NCBI GenBank assembly: GCA_013204605.1
Contig: JABMNI010000052.1
Coordinates: forward strand, 1 to 59,250
DNA length: 59,250 nucleotides
Origin: Ignavibacteria bacterium
Lineage (GTDB): Bacteria > Bacteroidota > Ignavibacteria > Kapaibacteriales > Kapaibacteriaceae
Reading direction: 5' to 3'
A program made the position numbers and the translations under genes. This document shows, piece after piece, positions 36,557-44,334 of this stretch. The notes beneath the pieces are model-generated. The model worked only from the letters and a program-made list of their open reading frames with translations, had not been told where the DNA came from and did no database searches. How positions within the stretch are numbered: the first letter of the stretch is position 1; each line of letters begins with the position of its first letter.

Positions 36557-37751
36557 TTGGATTTTGTTTCAACTTTCCAATCCAAACTTCGAAGTGTAAA
36601 AGATCACCATCGATATTCTCGCCACTCGTTCCCAGCAACGCACCTTGTTGCACCGAAGCGCCGTTCTGCACACCTACGCTTGCTAGGTTGGCGTACACCG
36701 TTCGCATCCCGTTTTTGTGGTCAAGTATTACCACAGAGCCGTACCCCGGTAGCCACGTCACACTGCTAACTGTTCCGCTCGCAACGCTCCGCACACTGCT
36801 CCCCACCGATTGCTTAATATCGATACCCGGGTTGTCCAACGTCATCCCCGATTCCTCACTTTTGTACTGTCCGTAGCTCTGCAATAATCGTCGTCCCTGT
36901 GTAGGCCATGGTAGTGAATGTGCTGGTATGGGGCTATGCGGAGCTGCCTCATCAGACTCAGACGAATTGCCCGCAACCCCGCCCCGAGGCGAGTTTGACT
37001 TGTTTCTTTTTTCCTGCTCTTTGCGTCGTTCAAGCTCCCGTTTGCGTTCCCTTGCTACAAGATCGGCAATTATAGAACGCATCTTTGACAGACTTTGCTT
37101 TTTCTCGGTGAGTTGCTTTTGCAACGAAGATTTATTTGTTTTAATCTTATCAAGCGCGGCTGATTGTTTGGCAATGTTGGCAGCGAGATTTTGATTTTCT
37201 TTTCGTTTGGCCTCGATTACTATTTCTTGCGTTAGCGCATAGTCTTGCAGCAAACTCTGTGTTGCCTGCAACGAGTCCGAAAGTGAATTCATCTCTCTTC
37301 GATACGTTGTTAACGCGGCGCTTAGTTTTTTGAATACTAAATCGCGCAGTATCTTCGATGATGGAACACCTCGGTGTTTCGACCTGTACTCAATGATTTG
37401 TGCTGCAACGGAATTGTACGATTGCTCGATCGACTTCAACGTGTTGCGTGTAGAAACTAGATTCTGCTCAACCCGCCGCGCAGAGTCCTGCAACTCCAAC
37501 AACTGCACCTGCAACTGCTCAACAAACACCGCAATTTGATGTCGATGTTTTTGTTGCGAGCGAAGTGAACTTTTTGTCGATCGTTCCGACCTTTCCAACT
37601 TCTTGAGTTGATTTTGTGTTGCAGTAATAGAATTACGCAATCGCTGTAATTCTCGTTTCTGTTCTTTTACATCCTGAGCATTTACCGTTGAAGGCAAACA
37701 CAGAAAAAACAAAACGCACAATGTCAAACCAGCAAACAGTTTCAAAATCAA
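36540..37751 (-). CDS. envC: EnvC-like murein hydrolase activator (coiled coil plus degenerate LytM)
   Basis: A 403-residue exported protein. After a signal peptide (ending VNAQD) come about 230 residues of heptad-rich coiled coil, then a basic linker and a C-terminal LytM/M23 domain (about 290-403). The catalytic set is incomplete: the metal-binding segment reads NPGIDI without the first His, and the usual YAH is YAN. The last motif LHFEV keeps its His. Such loss is typical of EnvC-type activators of N-acetylmuramyl-L-alanine amidases, which depend on FtsEX; an ftsX-like gene is at 24362. It begins with TTG overlapping the murA stop (TTGA), so it is translationally coupled to murA. Confidence 0.85.
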   Translation of the reverse strand: MILKLFAGLTLCVLFFLCLPSTVNAQDVKEQKRELQRLRNSITATQNQLKKLERSERSTKSSLRSQQKHRHQIAVFVEQLQVQLLELQDSARRVEQNLVSTRNTLKSIEQSYNSVAAQIIEYRSKHRGVPSSKILRDLVFKKLSAALTTYRREMNSLSDSLQATQSLLQDYALTQEIVIEAKRKENQNLAANIAKQSAALDKIKTNKSSLQKQLTEKKQSLSKMRSIIADLVARERKRELERRKEQEKRNKSNSPRGGVAGNSSESDEAAPHSPIPAHSLPWPTQGRRLLQSYGQYKSEESGMTLDNPGIDIKQSVGSSVRSVASGTVSSVTWLPGYGSVVILDHKNGMRTVYANLASVGVQNGASVQQGALLGTSGENIDGDLLHFEVWIGKLKQNPTTYLR

Positions 37752-39010
37752 AATTCCTCGGTCTGTTCGCGTCGGATGTTTGCGCCGAGCGACGTAAGCT
37801 TATGCTCCATCCCTTCGTATCCTCTATCTAAATGGTACACCCGCAAAATTTCCGTTTCGCCCTCAGCGATCATTCCGGCCATCACCAAACTTGCACTTGC
37901 GCGTAGGTCACTGCTCATCACCGTAGCCCCGGTTAAACTCGAGCCACCTCTTACGATAGCATATCCATCGCCCGTTTCTATGTCGGCCCCCAAGCGTTGC
38001 AACTCAGGCACGTAGCCAAACCGCGTAGGGTAGATAGTGTCTTTAATTGTCGCTGCCCCCTTACACTTCATCATAAACGCCGCCCATTGCGCCTGTGTAT
38101 CAGTAGGATACGCCGGGTACGGTGCCGCTGTAATATCCACCGGCTGTGGATCATCGTCCATAGAAATAGTGACCGAATTTTCTGTTGCGGTAACCACACA
38201 GCCCGCTTCCTCAAGCTTCTGAATTTCGGCAGCCAAATGCGACGGCTGAACATTTTCAAGCGTAACGTTGCCCTTCGTCATTGCCGCTGCAATAAGAAAA
38301 GTACCTGCTTCAATCCTATCCGGAATAGTAGTTTGATTGGCCGCATGCAGCGCATCAACGCCCTGAATCTCTAACGTGGGCGTACCGATGCCTGAAATCT
38401 GCGCACCCATATCCACCAGCATGTCGGCAATAGCAATCACCTCCGGCTCGAACGCTGCGTTGGTAAGCGTGGTCTGTCCGTGGGCCAGCACCGCCGCCAT
38501 GAGAATATTCACCGTGGCACCAACGCTCGACACATCAAAGTGGAAATGCGTGCCCTGAAGACGTTTGCATTTGGCGTGGATGTAGCCCGATTCGATAGTA
38601 ATCTCGGCGCCCAATTTTTCCAGACCCTTCAAATGCAGGTCCACAGGGCGGGGTCCAAAATTGCAGCCACCCGGCAGCGAAACCATGGCTTCGCCGTAGC
38701 GTGCCACCAGCGGACCCAACACGTATATCGACGCCCGCATTTGCTTCACGTATTCGTAAGGGGCTTCGTGGCTCGTGATATTTGTAGAGTCGAGCGTGAG
38801 CACATTTTTCTCCAGCTTCCACTGCACTCCCATCTGCTCCAACAGCAGGCTAAACGTGTGCACGTCGCGGTTGTTTGGGGTGTTGTGAAGCGTGAAAACA
38901 CCCGACGCTAAAAGGCACGTAGGCATCAACGCAAGCGAGGCATTTTTGGCCCCAGAAATAGAAACGGTGCCGCTTAAACGGCTACCACCTGTCACAATAA
39001 ACTTATCCAT
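37748..39010 (-). CDS. murA: UDP-N-acetylglucosamine 1-carboxyvinyltransferase
   Basis: First committed enzyme of peptidoglycan synthesis: it transfers enolpyruvate from PEP to UDP-GlcNAc in the cytosol. It has 420 residues from the ATG at 39010, giving the standard N-terminus DKFIVTGG; the frame to 39061 is not used. ISGAKNASLALMP holds the conserved Lys/Asn, and LPGGCNFGPRPVDLH holds the active-site Cys116 (C115 in E. coli), the residue hit by fosfomycin. Length and motifs are standard. It forms an operon with the envC-like gene. A TATCTTTG box lies only 7 bases before the start codon, so the transcript may have almost no leader. Confidence 0.96.
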   Translation of the reverse strand: MDKFIVTGGSRLSGTVSISGAKNASLALMPTCLLASGVFTLHNTPNNRDVHTFSLLLEQMGVQWKLEKNVLTLDSTNITSHEAPYEYVKQMRASIYVLGPLVARYGEAMVSLPGGCNFGPRPVDLHLKGLEKLGAEITIESGYIHAKCKRLQGTHFHFDVSSVGATVNILMAAVLAHGQTTLTNAAFEPEVIAIADMLVDMGAQISGIGTPTLEIQGVDALHAANQTTIPDRIEAGTFLIAAAMTKGNVTLENVQPSHLAAEIQKLEEAGCVVTATENSVTISMDDDPQPVDITAAPYPAYPTDTQAQWAAFMMKCKGAATIKDTIYPTRFGYVPELQRLGADIETGDGYAIVRGGSSLTGATVMSSDLRASASLVMAGMIAEGETEILRVYHLDRGYEGMEHKLTSLGANIRREQTEEF

Positions 39011-39016
39011 ATCACA

Positions 39017-39024
39017 CAAAGATA
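39017..39024 (-). promoter_or_regulatory. Candidate -7 element (TATCTTTG) for murA
   Basis: On the minus strand TATCTTTG matches TAnnTTTG and ends 7 bases before the murA ATG. If used, transcription would start at or within a few bases of the start codon. No -33 box at normal spacing is evident. It lies back to back with the TPP riboswitch region that serves the plus strand. Confidence 0.4.
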
Positions 39025-39039
39025 ATTGTCGTAGATTCG

Positions 39040-39155
39040 AACGCTCCGTTAGAGGTGCCAATTAGTAGGAATAATTGGCTGAGATTACACTCTTTGAACC
39101 TGATCCGGGTAATGCCGGCGAAGGGAATACGCTGAGAATCCTCCTAACGGACGTT
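39040..39155 (+). promoter_or_regulatory. TPP (thiamine pyrophosphate) riboswitch
   Basis: The conserved thi-box elements are all in order: GAGGTGCC near the 5' side, CTGAGAT (39079-39085), ACCTGATCCGGGTAATGCCGGCG split across the P4/P5 arm (39098-39120, quoted here only as ACCTGAT and AATGCCGGCG), then AAGGGAA and a closing CTGAGAATCC-CTAACGGA strand. P1 is long: AACGCTCCGTTAG pairs with CTAACGGACGTT, and a T-rich run follows. This suggests that ligand-bound RNA ends transcription. It lies 35 bases before the TonB-dependent receptor gene, which should therefore be made only when thiamine pyrophosphate is scarce. Confidence 0.93.
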
Positions 39156-39189
39156 TTCTTTTGTTTAACAATAACGAAGGGACACGTCC

Positions 39190-41682
39190 ATGATAAAAAC
39201 ATCGGACCGTTCTCAAAAACATAAAGGCTCGCACCAAGCTTTTAAACAATTTTGTGCGCTGCACCTCATTGCATTTTTATCAATTTGCCTTCCCGCAGTT
39301 GTGATTTGCCTTCCCGTAGTTGTGATTTGCCAAGCCTCCAACGGTGGCTCGGTGCAGGAAACCCGCGATGCATCGGTGCAAGACTCGCTGCGTGTGTATG
39401 AGGTGCCTGCCATTACCGTGCAAAGCACGGTGGCCAGGGAGCGTGAATCGCCGGTGGTGTTTACGGAGATCAGCAGGGTAAAACTGCAAGACATTCATGG
39501 TGCGCGAGATATCCCTCAAATGCTACAGCAGTTGCCGTCGATGATGTTCTATTCCGAAAACGGTAATGGTATTGGCTACACCAACCTGTCGATGCGCGGG
39601 TTCGATCAGCGCAGAATTGCTGTGCTGATAAACGGGATACCGCAAAACGATCCCGAAGATCACAATGTGTACTGGATAAATTTCCCCGACATTGCACAAA
39701 ATCTTCAGTCGATACAGGTGCAGCGTGGTGCGGGTCTGGTTAATTACGGAGCCGCCGCCATAGGCGGTAGCTTGAACCTGACGACTTCGAATTTTGCTGA
39801 TCAACAGTTTATCAAAATTTCCACGGGGGCGGGATGGCAGGAAGGTTTGCCGTCAAATCAAAATACCGTGAATCCATTTAACCGTCAGGTTTCGCCGGCA
39901 GTTTCGAAGTATTGTTTGGAGGTATCAAGTGGGTTGGTGGACAAATACGCCGTCTATGCAAGACTCTCCCAGATCTCATCGCAAGGTTACCGTAATGGTT
40001 CATGGGCGGGCTTAACTAGTTGGTTTGTAAGCGCAGCTCGATTTGATGATATGCTTACAACGCAGATCAATGTTTTTGGAGGACCGGTGAACGACGGACT
40101 CGCCTATGGAGGACTTCCAAAGTCGTACACGATGGACCGCGAATTGCGCCGACAAAATTTGAGTTATTTCGAGTACGATAGTGCGGGCAACGTTCAGTAT
40201 CCAACGGCAAGAAAAAGCACCGAGATCGAAAATTTTTCTCAGCCGCATTTTGAAGTACTGAATAACCTAACACTGTCTGACAACCTTGAAATCAAATCGA
40301 GTCTGTTTTACTATACCGGCAACGGATTCTTTGATTACGACGCCTCGTGGGCTTCCAGTGCGCAGTTAGGTTTTCGTTCCGACCAAAACGTGACCAATGC
40401 GCTGATACATGCAAACGTAGACAACCGGCAAACAGGATGGATTCCGCGCGTGGTGTGGCATAACTCCCTCGGACAACTCACTGCGGGAATAGAAATGCGC
40501 TTTCACAGGTCGGAGCATGTTGGCAACTTGGCCACGGCAGAAGGCTTAGAGCCAGGCTTCGACCCTCAAACAAAGATCTACCAGTACAATGGCGAACGAG
40601 AAATCATGAGTGTCTTTGCACGTCAAGTTTTCGACCTCACAGAAGATGTGCTCATCAACGCAGAGTTGCAAGTTGTGCGCCATAGGTACGGAATTACAAA
40701 CGAGAGGCAGTACGGTGCATACACGTCGTACAAGACTACCAACGGCACCACCGTTGGAAATGGAGGAGACATATTCAACGTGTACTATTTGTTTGCAAAT
40801 CCAAGACTCGGACTTAACTGGAACATCACGCGCCAACAAAACTTTTTAACCAGTTTAGCATACACTTCTCGTGAACCGCGCCGAAACAACCTGTATTCGG
40901 GCAGTGAAGCATTCTTTGGAGCAACTCCAAGATTTGCATCCGATACTACTGGTGGTCAAATCAGGTATGACTTTTCTTCGCCCCTTGTAAAACCCGAACG
41001 AATGCTAGATCTGGAAATGCAGTACTCGTATTCCACAAACAAATTGAGGCTCTCGGCAACGGCGTACTGGATGGAATTTTTTGATGAGTTAGTAAAGAAT
41101 GGTCGGCGAGACGTATTTGGAATTCCTACAGACGGCAATGCACCGCGAACTAGGCACCTGGGCATGGAGTTGCAGGCATCGTACACCTGGACCCCCATTC
41201 CAGAACTCAGCATTCAGCCGTGGGCTAACGCCACCATAAGCCGAAACCAAATTGTCGATTTCAGCTATGTATCTTCTACCACCACCATAAGCTTAAACGA
41301 TAACCCTATCTCCGGCTTCCCTGATTTGCTTAGCAATATTGGTATTCGAACTTCCTACTCAAACCTCTCCCTCGAATTCTCTGCAAGGATAATTGGCAGT
41401 TTCCGCACCGACAACTTTGGCGATCTTACAAGCAAGAGTGTCGAGTATGTGGCAGCTGTCAAAAAGGCCGCACCCTACCCCAACAATCAAGTTGATGCGG
41501 CCACAGTATTCAATGCCAGCATGGTGTATAGCATGAACCAGATTGGCCCCTTTCCACTATTCAGATTTAAGCTTCAGGTGAACAATATCGCAAACACCCT
41601 ATACAATGGGGGAGGCAACGGGGCTGAGTTTTTCCCGGCGGCCGAAAGAAATTGGTATTTGGGAGCAGAAATTGATTTATAG
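39190..41682 (+). CDS. TonB-dependent outer-membrane receptor, probable thiamine(-precursor) uptake
   Basis: An 830-residue outer-membrane protein. The signal peptide contains a 21-bp tandem duplication (ICLPAVV/ICLPVVV). The plug domain (about 85-200) has QMLQQLPSMMF, MRGFDQRRIAVLINGIPQNDPEDH and IQVQRGAGLVNYGAAAIGGSLN; a 22-strand barrel follows, ending with an aromatic strand (AERNWYLGAEIDL). There is no N-terminal carboxypeptidase-like domain, but a TonB-box-like stretch (YEVPAITVQ) precedes the plug. The upstream TPP riboswitch marks thiamine or a precursor as the likely cargo, as proposed for riboswitch-controlled receptors in Bacteroidota. No thi gene or inner-membrane thiamine transporter is nearby. 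AAGGGA gives a good binding site for ATG 39190. Confidence 0.88.
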   Translation: MIKTSDRSQKHKGSHQAFKQFCALHLIAFLSICLPAVVICLPVVVICQASNGGSVQETRDASVQDSLRVYEVPAITVQSTVARERESPVVFTEISRVKLQDIHGARDIPQMLQQLPSMMFYSENGNGIGYTNLSMRGFDQRRIAVLINGIPQNDPEDHNVYWINFPDIAQNLQSIQVQRGAGLVNYGAAAIGGSLNLTTSNFADQQFIKISTGAGWQEGLPSNQNTVNPFNRQVSPAVSKYCLEVSSGLVDKYAVYARLSQISSQGYRNGSWAGLTSWFVSAARFDDMLTTQINVFGGPVNDGLAYGGLPKSYTMDRELRRQNLSYFEYDSAGNVQYPTARKSTEIENFSQPHFEVLNNLTLSDNLEIKSSLFYYTGNGFFDYDASWASSAQLGFRSDQNVTNALIHANVDNRQTGWIPRVVWHNSLGQLTAGIEMRFHRSEHVGNLATAEGLEPGFDPQTKIYQYNGEREIMSVFARQVFDLTEDVLINAELQVVRHRYGITNERQYGAYTSYKTTNGTTVGNGGDIFNVYYLFANPRLGLNWNITRQQNFLTSLAYTSREPRRNNLYSGSEAFFGATPRFASDTTGGQIRYDFSSPLVKPERMLDLEMQYSYSTNKLRLSATAYWMEFFDELVKNGRRDVFGIPTDGNAPRTRHLGMELQASYTWTPIPELSIQPWANATISRNQIVDFSYVSSTTTISLNDNPISGFPDLLSNIGIRTSYSNLSLEFSARIIGSFRTDNFGDLTSKSVEYVAAVKKAAPYPNNQVDAATVFNASMVYSMNQIGPFPLFRFKLQVNNIANTLYNGGGNGAEFFPAAERNWYLGAEIDL
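39283..39331 (+). repeat. 21-bp tandem repeat inside the receptor signal peptide
   Basis: The unit ATTTGCCTTCCCGCAGTTGT plus G is repeated twice with one substitution (C to T), followed by seven bases of a third copy. It stays in frame and encodes ICLPAVV, ICLPVVV, IC, lengthening the hydrophobic core of the signal peptide. Gain or loss of a unit would alter export efficiency without a frameshift. Confidence 0.85.
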
Positions 41683-41712
41683 AATGAACGCTGTGTCGTA
41701 TTTTCGCACCCC

Positions 41713-42216
41713 ATGAAACAGCACACAATCAAAGAATCAGCCCGTTGCGCGCATAAAAGCGCCAAAGGACGTTGCAAAAGAATAACAGTGATTACGCACC
41801 CATATTGCTCACAGCACACCGTCGAGAATTTAGGTGTTAAAGTTGCGAAGAGTAATATTCAGGGGGCTGGGTACGGCCTGTTTGCAGCGCGAAATTTTGG
41901 AATGGGTGATAGGATTGTTGAGTACAAAGGCGAGATAATGACCCAAGAAGAGTACGATTCACGGTACGCTGAAAACAATATGGGAGCGTACGGTCTTGAA
42001 CTCAACGATACGCATGTAATCGATGCTGCACGGATTACCAGTGGTGTGGCCCGATATGCCTGTACCTATCACGGCTCCGGACGCCGCAAGCCAAATGCCG
42101 AATACGTTTCGGATGATGAACAAGTGTGGATTGTTTCCCTTAATCGCATCAAATCGGGCGACGAAATTTTTACCGATTATGGTGAGGAGATGTTGGTGGC
42201 CATGGGGTTGAGATAA
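41713..42216 (+). CDS. SET-domain protein with N-terminal Cys/His motif
   Basis: A 167-residue protein with a SET methyltransferase fold, normally a protein lysine methylase. The N-terminus has C-x7-C-x10-C-x2-H (RCAHKSAKGRC ... YCSQH), a likely small zinc site. The SET core follows: GAGYGLFAARNFGMGDRIVEYKGEIM (AdoMet-binding GxG and the EYxG strand), a middle YGLELNDTHVIDAA, and the C-terminal EIFTDYGEEM with the catalytic Tyr. The usual NHSCxPN stretch is altered to ACTYHGSGRRKPNAE, so the pseudoknot is unusual and activity uncertain. There is no post-SET Cys cluster. It stands alone after the TonB receptor; the target protein is unknown. Confidence 0.82.
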   Translation: MKQHTIKESARCAHKSAKGRCKRITVITHPYCSQHTVENLGVKVAKSNIQGAGYGLFAARNFGMGDRIVEYKGEIMTQEEYDSRYAENNMGAYGLELNDTHVIDAARITSGVARYACTYHGSGRRKPNAEYVSDDEQVWIVSLNRIKSGDEIFTDYGEEMLVAMGLR

Positions 42217-42569
42217 ATTCGAGTTGCGCGTAGGTCTAGTATGATGTTATGGGACATAGCGCATTATTTCCTCGGAAGGCGCAACTTCGCCTGTTCGTAC
42301 CTTCGCTTTGAGTTCACGTCGAGTGGCGTTGTGGTGATAGCGCTGTGTAAAGTCCCCTTCTACGAAAATCCGGATGAAGGGCTGTGTTGCACATATAAAA
42401 GTCCTAAGATGATGCTTGGAAGCCGAAAGTCCACCCGAATTCAACCGGGTCCAAGACACGGCGCGTCATTTCCGGCGTAAGGTCAAATTTCAAGGATGGC
42501 CAATCAATAGTGTGCTAAATTAATGTTGCATATTTTCGCAATCGAATCAAAACAATATAGGTGAAAATA
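42217..42569. other. Intergenic region with a possible broken minus-strand small ORF
   Basis: This 353-bp gap has no gene I can support well. On the minus strand, two short frames abut. One starts with ATG at 42469 (MTRRVLDPVEFGWTFG) and stops after about 21 codons. The other is open in a different frame to the stop at 42247 and ends ...TRRELKAKVRTGEVAPSEEIMRYVP. Together they could be one small gene broken by a frameshift near 42410, but I recognise neither half. The plus-strand frame 42241-42480 has no family resemblance. The last 60 bases are AT-rich and likely hold the promoter of the hydroxylase (TATTTTCG at about 42530). Confidence 0.3.
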
Positions 42570-43217
42570 ATGGGCGCGCATTTCGTTTCCAACAAAGACG
42601 AAGCCGTAAGAATTTTTAAGAACCCAGTGCTGGAGTACTTTTCACATATACATCCTATCACACCTGTTGTAGTGTTTGTCCCTGTAATTGTTTGGATGGT
42701 GTATTTATCACTTTATGTATCTACGGTGTGGTTGACAACTGGTGTGTTTGTTGTAGGTGTGTTGCTTTGGACGTTAACTGAGTACTGTATTCATCGGTTT
42801 GGTTTTCATTTGCATCCAACAACAGAATTAGGAAAAAAAATCCATTTCTTAGTGCACGGAATTCATCACGCGTATCCGCGGGATTCTAGCCGGCTGGTAA
42901 TGCCACCGGTTGTAAGCGGACCCCTTGCGATACTGTTTTATTTTGTATTCCTAATGTTGTTTGAGCCGTATCATTATGCAATGCTGGCAGGGTACGTGTT
43001 TGGATATGTGGCGTACGATTCAATTCACTTTGCCACGCATCACTTCCCAATGACAAATAGGATTGGCAGGTTTTTAAAAGAGTACCACATGAAACATCAC
43101 TTTGCTGACGATAATACAGCCTATGGTGTAAGCTCTCCGTTGTGGGACTATGTATTCAATACAGTTCCGCAGTGGATTCGAGACCGAAGAAGAACAAAAA
43201 CTCAAAATGCGAATTAA
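42570..43217 (+). CDS. Fatty acid hydroxylase / sterol desaturase family protein
   Basis: A 215-residue membrane di-iron hydroxylase. The ATG at 42570 is preceded by AGGTG at 8 bases and is preferred to the GTG at 42561. Histidine clusters coordinate the irons: HRFGFHLH, HGIHHAYP, HFATHH and MKHHFADDNTAYGVSSPLWD, spread over four membrane segments. The layout is close to fatty acid 2-hydroxylases, which hydroxylate the alpha carbon of acyl chains in sphingolipids or lipid A-type lipids. nuoC starts 15 bp after the stop, so the two may share a transcript, although they have no obvious functional link. Confidence 0.85.
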   Translation: MGAHFVSNKDEAVRIFKNPVLEYFSHIHPITPVVVFVPVIVWMVYLSLYVSTVWLTTGVFVVGVLLWTLTEYCIHRFGFHLHPTTELGKKIHFLVHGIHHAYPRDSSRLVMPPVVSGPLAILFYFVFLMLFEPYHYAMLAGYVFGYVAYDSIHFATHHFPMTNRIGRFLKEYHMKHHFADDNTAYGVSSPLWDYVFNTVPQWIRDRRRTKTQNAN

Positions 43218-43232
43218 AGGACCATCGATATT

Positions 43233-43739
43233 ATGGCGTTAACTAACGAATTCTTGATATCAGTTGCGAGAAACGCGGCTCCAGGATGCACTCACGTGGA
43301 GCATCACGGCGATCTTACCATAAAGGTTGAGGTTGATGCACTGCATAACCTTTTGAGTGAGTTCAAAGAAAACCCACAAACATTGTTCAATCAATTGATG
43401 GACGTAACGGCTATTGATTGGAACACACCTCCCGACCGGTTTGAAGTTGTGTATACGCTGTATTCGATTGAATTCGCAACTCACCTTAGAATAAAGGTTG
43501 GAGTGAGGGAAGACCGCCCACACGTTCCATCGGTGGTAGAAATATGGGAATCTGCAAACTGGTACGAACGCGAAACATACGACATGTACGGAATTATTTT
43601 CGACGGTCATCCGGACCTTCGCCGTTTTTTCATGCCGGAAGATTTTATGGATTCAGATGGCACACAACTTTATCCGCTACGTAAGGACTTCCCGCTCATG
43701 GGAATTCCTGGCTCGTTGCCGTTGCCCCCTAAGGACTAA
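43233..43739 (+). CDS. nuoC: NADH-quinone oxidoreductase subunit C
   Basis: A 168-residue hydrophilic subunit of respiratory complex I (the 30-kDa subunit), which connects the quinone-site module with the iron-sulfur arm. The family signature [22 protein letters not shown] is present (quoted here as [11 protein letters not shown]), followed by FMPEDF and [11 protein letters not shown]. It is complete. Normally nuoC lies in a nuoA-N cluster with nuoB and nuoD on either side; here the neighbours are a fatty acid hydroxylase and a convergent STAS gene. Either complex I genes are scattered in this organism or this is an isolated second copy. Confidence 0.93.
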   Translation: MALTNEFLISVARNAAPGCTHVEHHGDLTIKVEVDALHNLLSEFKENPQTLFNQLMDVTAIDWNTPPDRFEVVYTLYSIEFATHLRIKVGVREDRPHVPSVVEIWESANWYERETYDMYGIIFDGHPDLRRFFMPEDFMDSDGTQLYPLRKDFPLMGIPGSLPLPPKD

Positions 43740-43928
43740 TTTGCGTGGATAGATGAATTGTGAAGGAAGTCGCAGATAACCCGGCGTCAAACAGCGCGTC
43801 AACGGTTCAGAATTGTTGTTAAAATTATACGCTGAGCGTCAATTGACTTGTAGTACAATTTAATTGACTTGAAGTACTATTCAACCGACACGTCGTATTG
43901 TATCTTGCCTAGTCTCGTCTAGCTGAAT
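43740..43928. repeat. Convergent gap with a 21-bp-spaced direct repeat
   Basis: Between the 3' ends of nuoC and the STAS gene, the sequence AATTGACTTGnAGTAC occurs twice, at 43841 and 43862, exactly 21 bp (two helical turns) apart. Such spacing is typical of protein-binding half sites, but neither flanking gene starts here, so a promoter role would need an unannotated transcript. No hairpin with a T-run is seen. Confidence 0.5.
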
Positions 43929-44270
43929 TTAAGACTGAAGCCAGGTGATTGCATCAGTTACGGTTGGCTGAAATTCGAACAGATATTCAATCTGAGAAAT
44001 TCTGAATAGATTTCTCACTTGTTCTTGCACGCCCACCAACACCGTGAAACCCTCATTTTCCTTCATAAGTCTATGCGCCAACAACAAACTGCTCAAGCCC
44101 TGTGAATCACAAAAGTGAACCATGGACAGATCCACTACCAATGCTTTTACATCCGGCTGGCAAATAATTAAAAACTCGCTTTTGGCAAGTGGTGCATTGG
44201 TAGAATCAAGGATAGGTTCCTTGATCGAAAACACAATTAGCTCGTCGTCTTGGTCAACCGAAAATCTCAT
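43929..44270 (-). CDS. STAS-domain anti-anti-sigma factor-like protein
   Basis: A 113-residue single STAS domain, as in SpoIIAA/RsbV. The ATG at 44270 (MRFSVDQDDE) is chosen over the longer frame to 44315. VVDLSMVHFCDSQGLSSLLLAHRL contains the loop with the phosphorylatable Ser (DSQGL in place of the common DSSGL). Such proteins bind an anti-sigma kinase when unphosphorylated, freeing a sigma factor or a downstream partner. No RsbW-like kinase or PP2C phosphatase is next to it, so the pathway cannot be placed. It is divergent from the heptosyltransferase gene, 64 bp away. Confidence 0.85.
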   Translation of the reverse strand: MRFSVDQDDELIVFSIKEPILDSTNAPLAKSEFLIICQPDVKALVVDLSMVHFCDSQGLSSLLLAHRLMKENEGFTVLVGVQEQVRNLFRISQIEYLFEFQPTVTDAITWLQS

Positions 44271-44334
44271 AACATTCTCTTGATAAATTTGTTTCGTAGT
44301 GTGATAACACAACAAATATCTTAAAATTCACACA

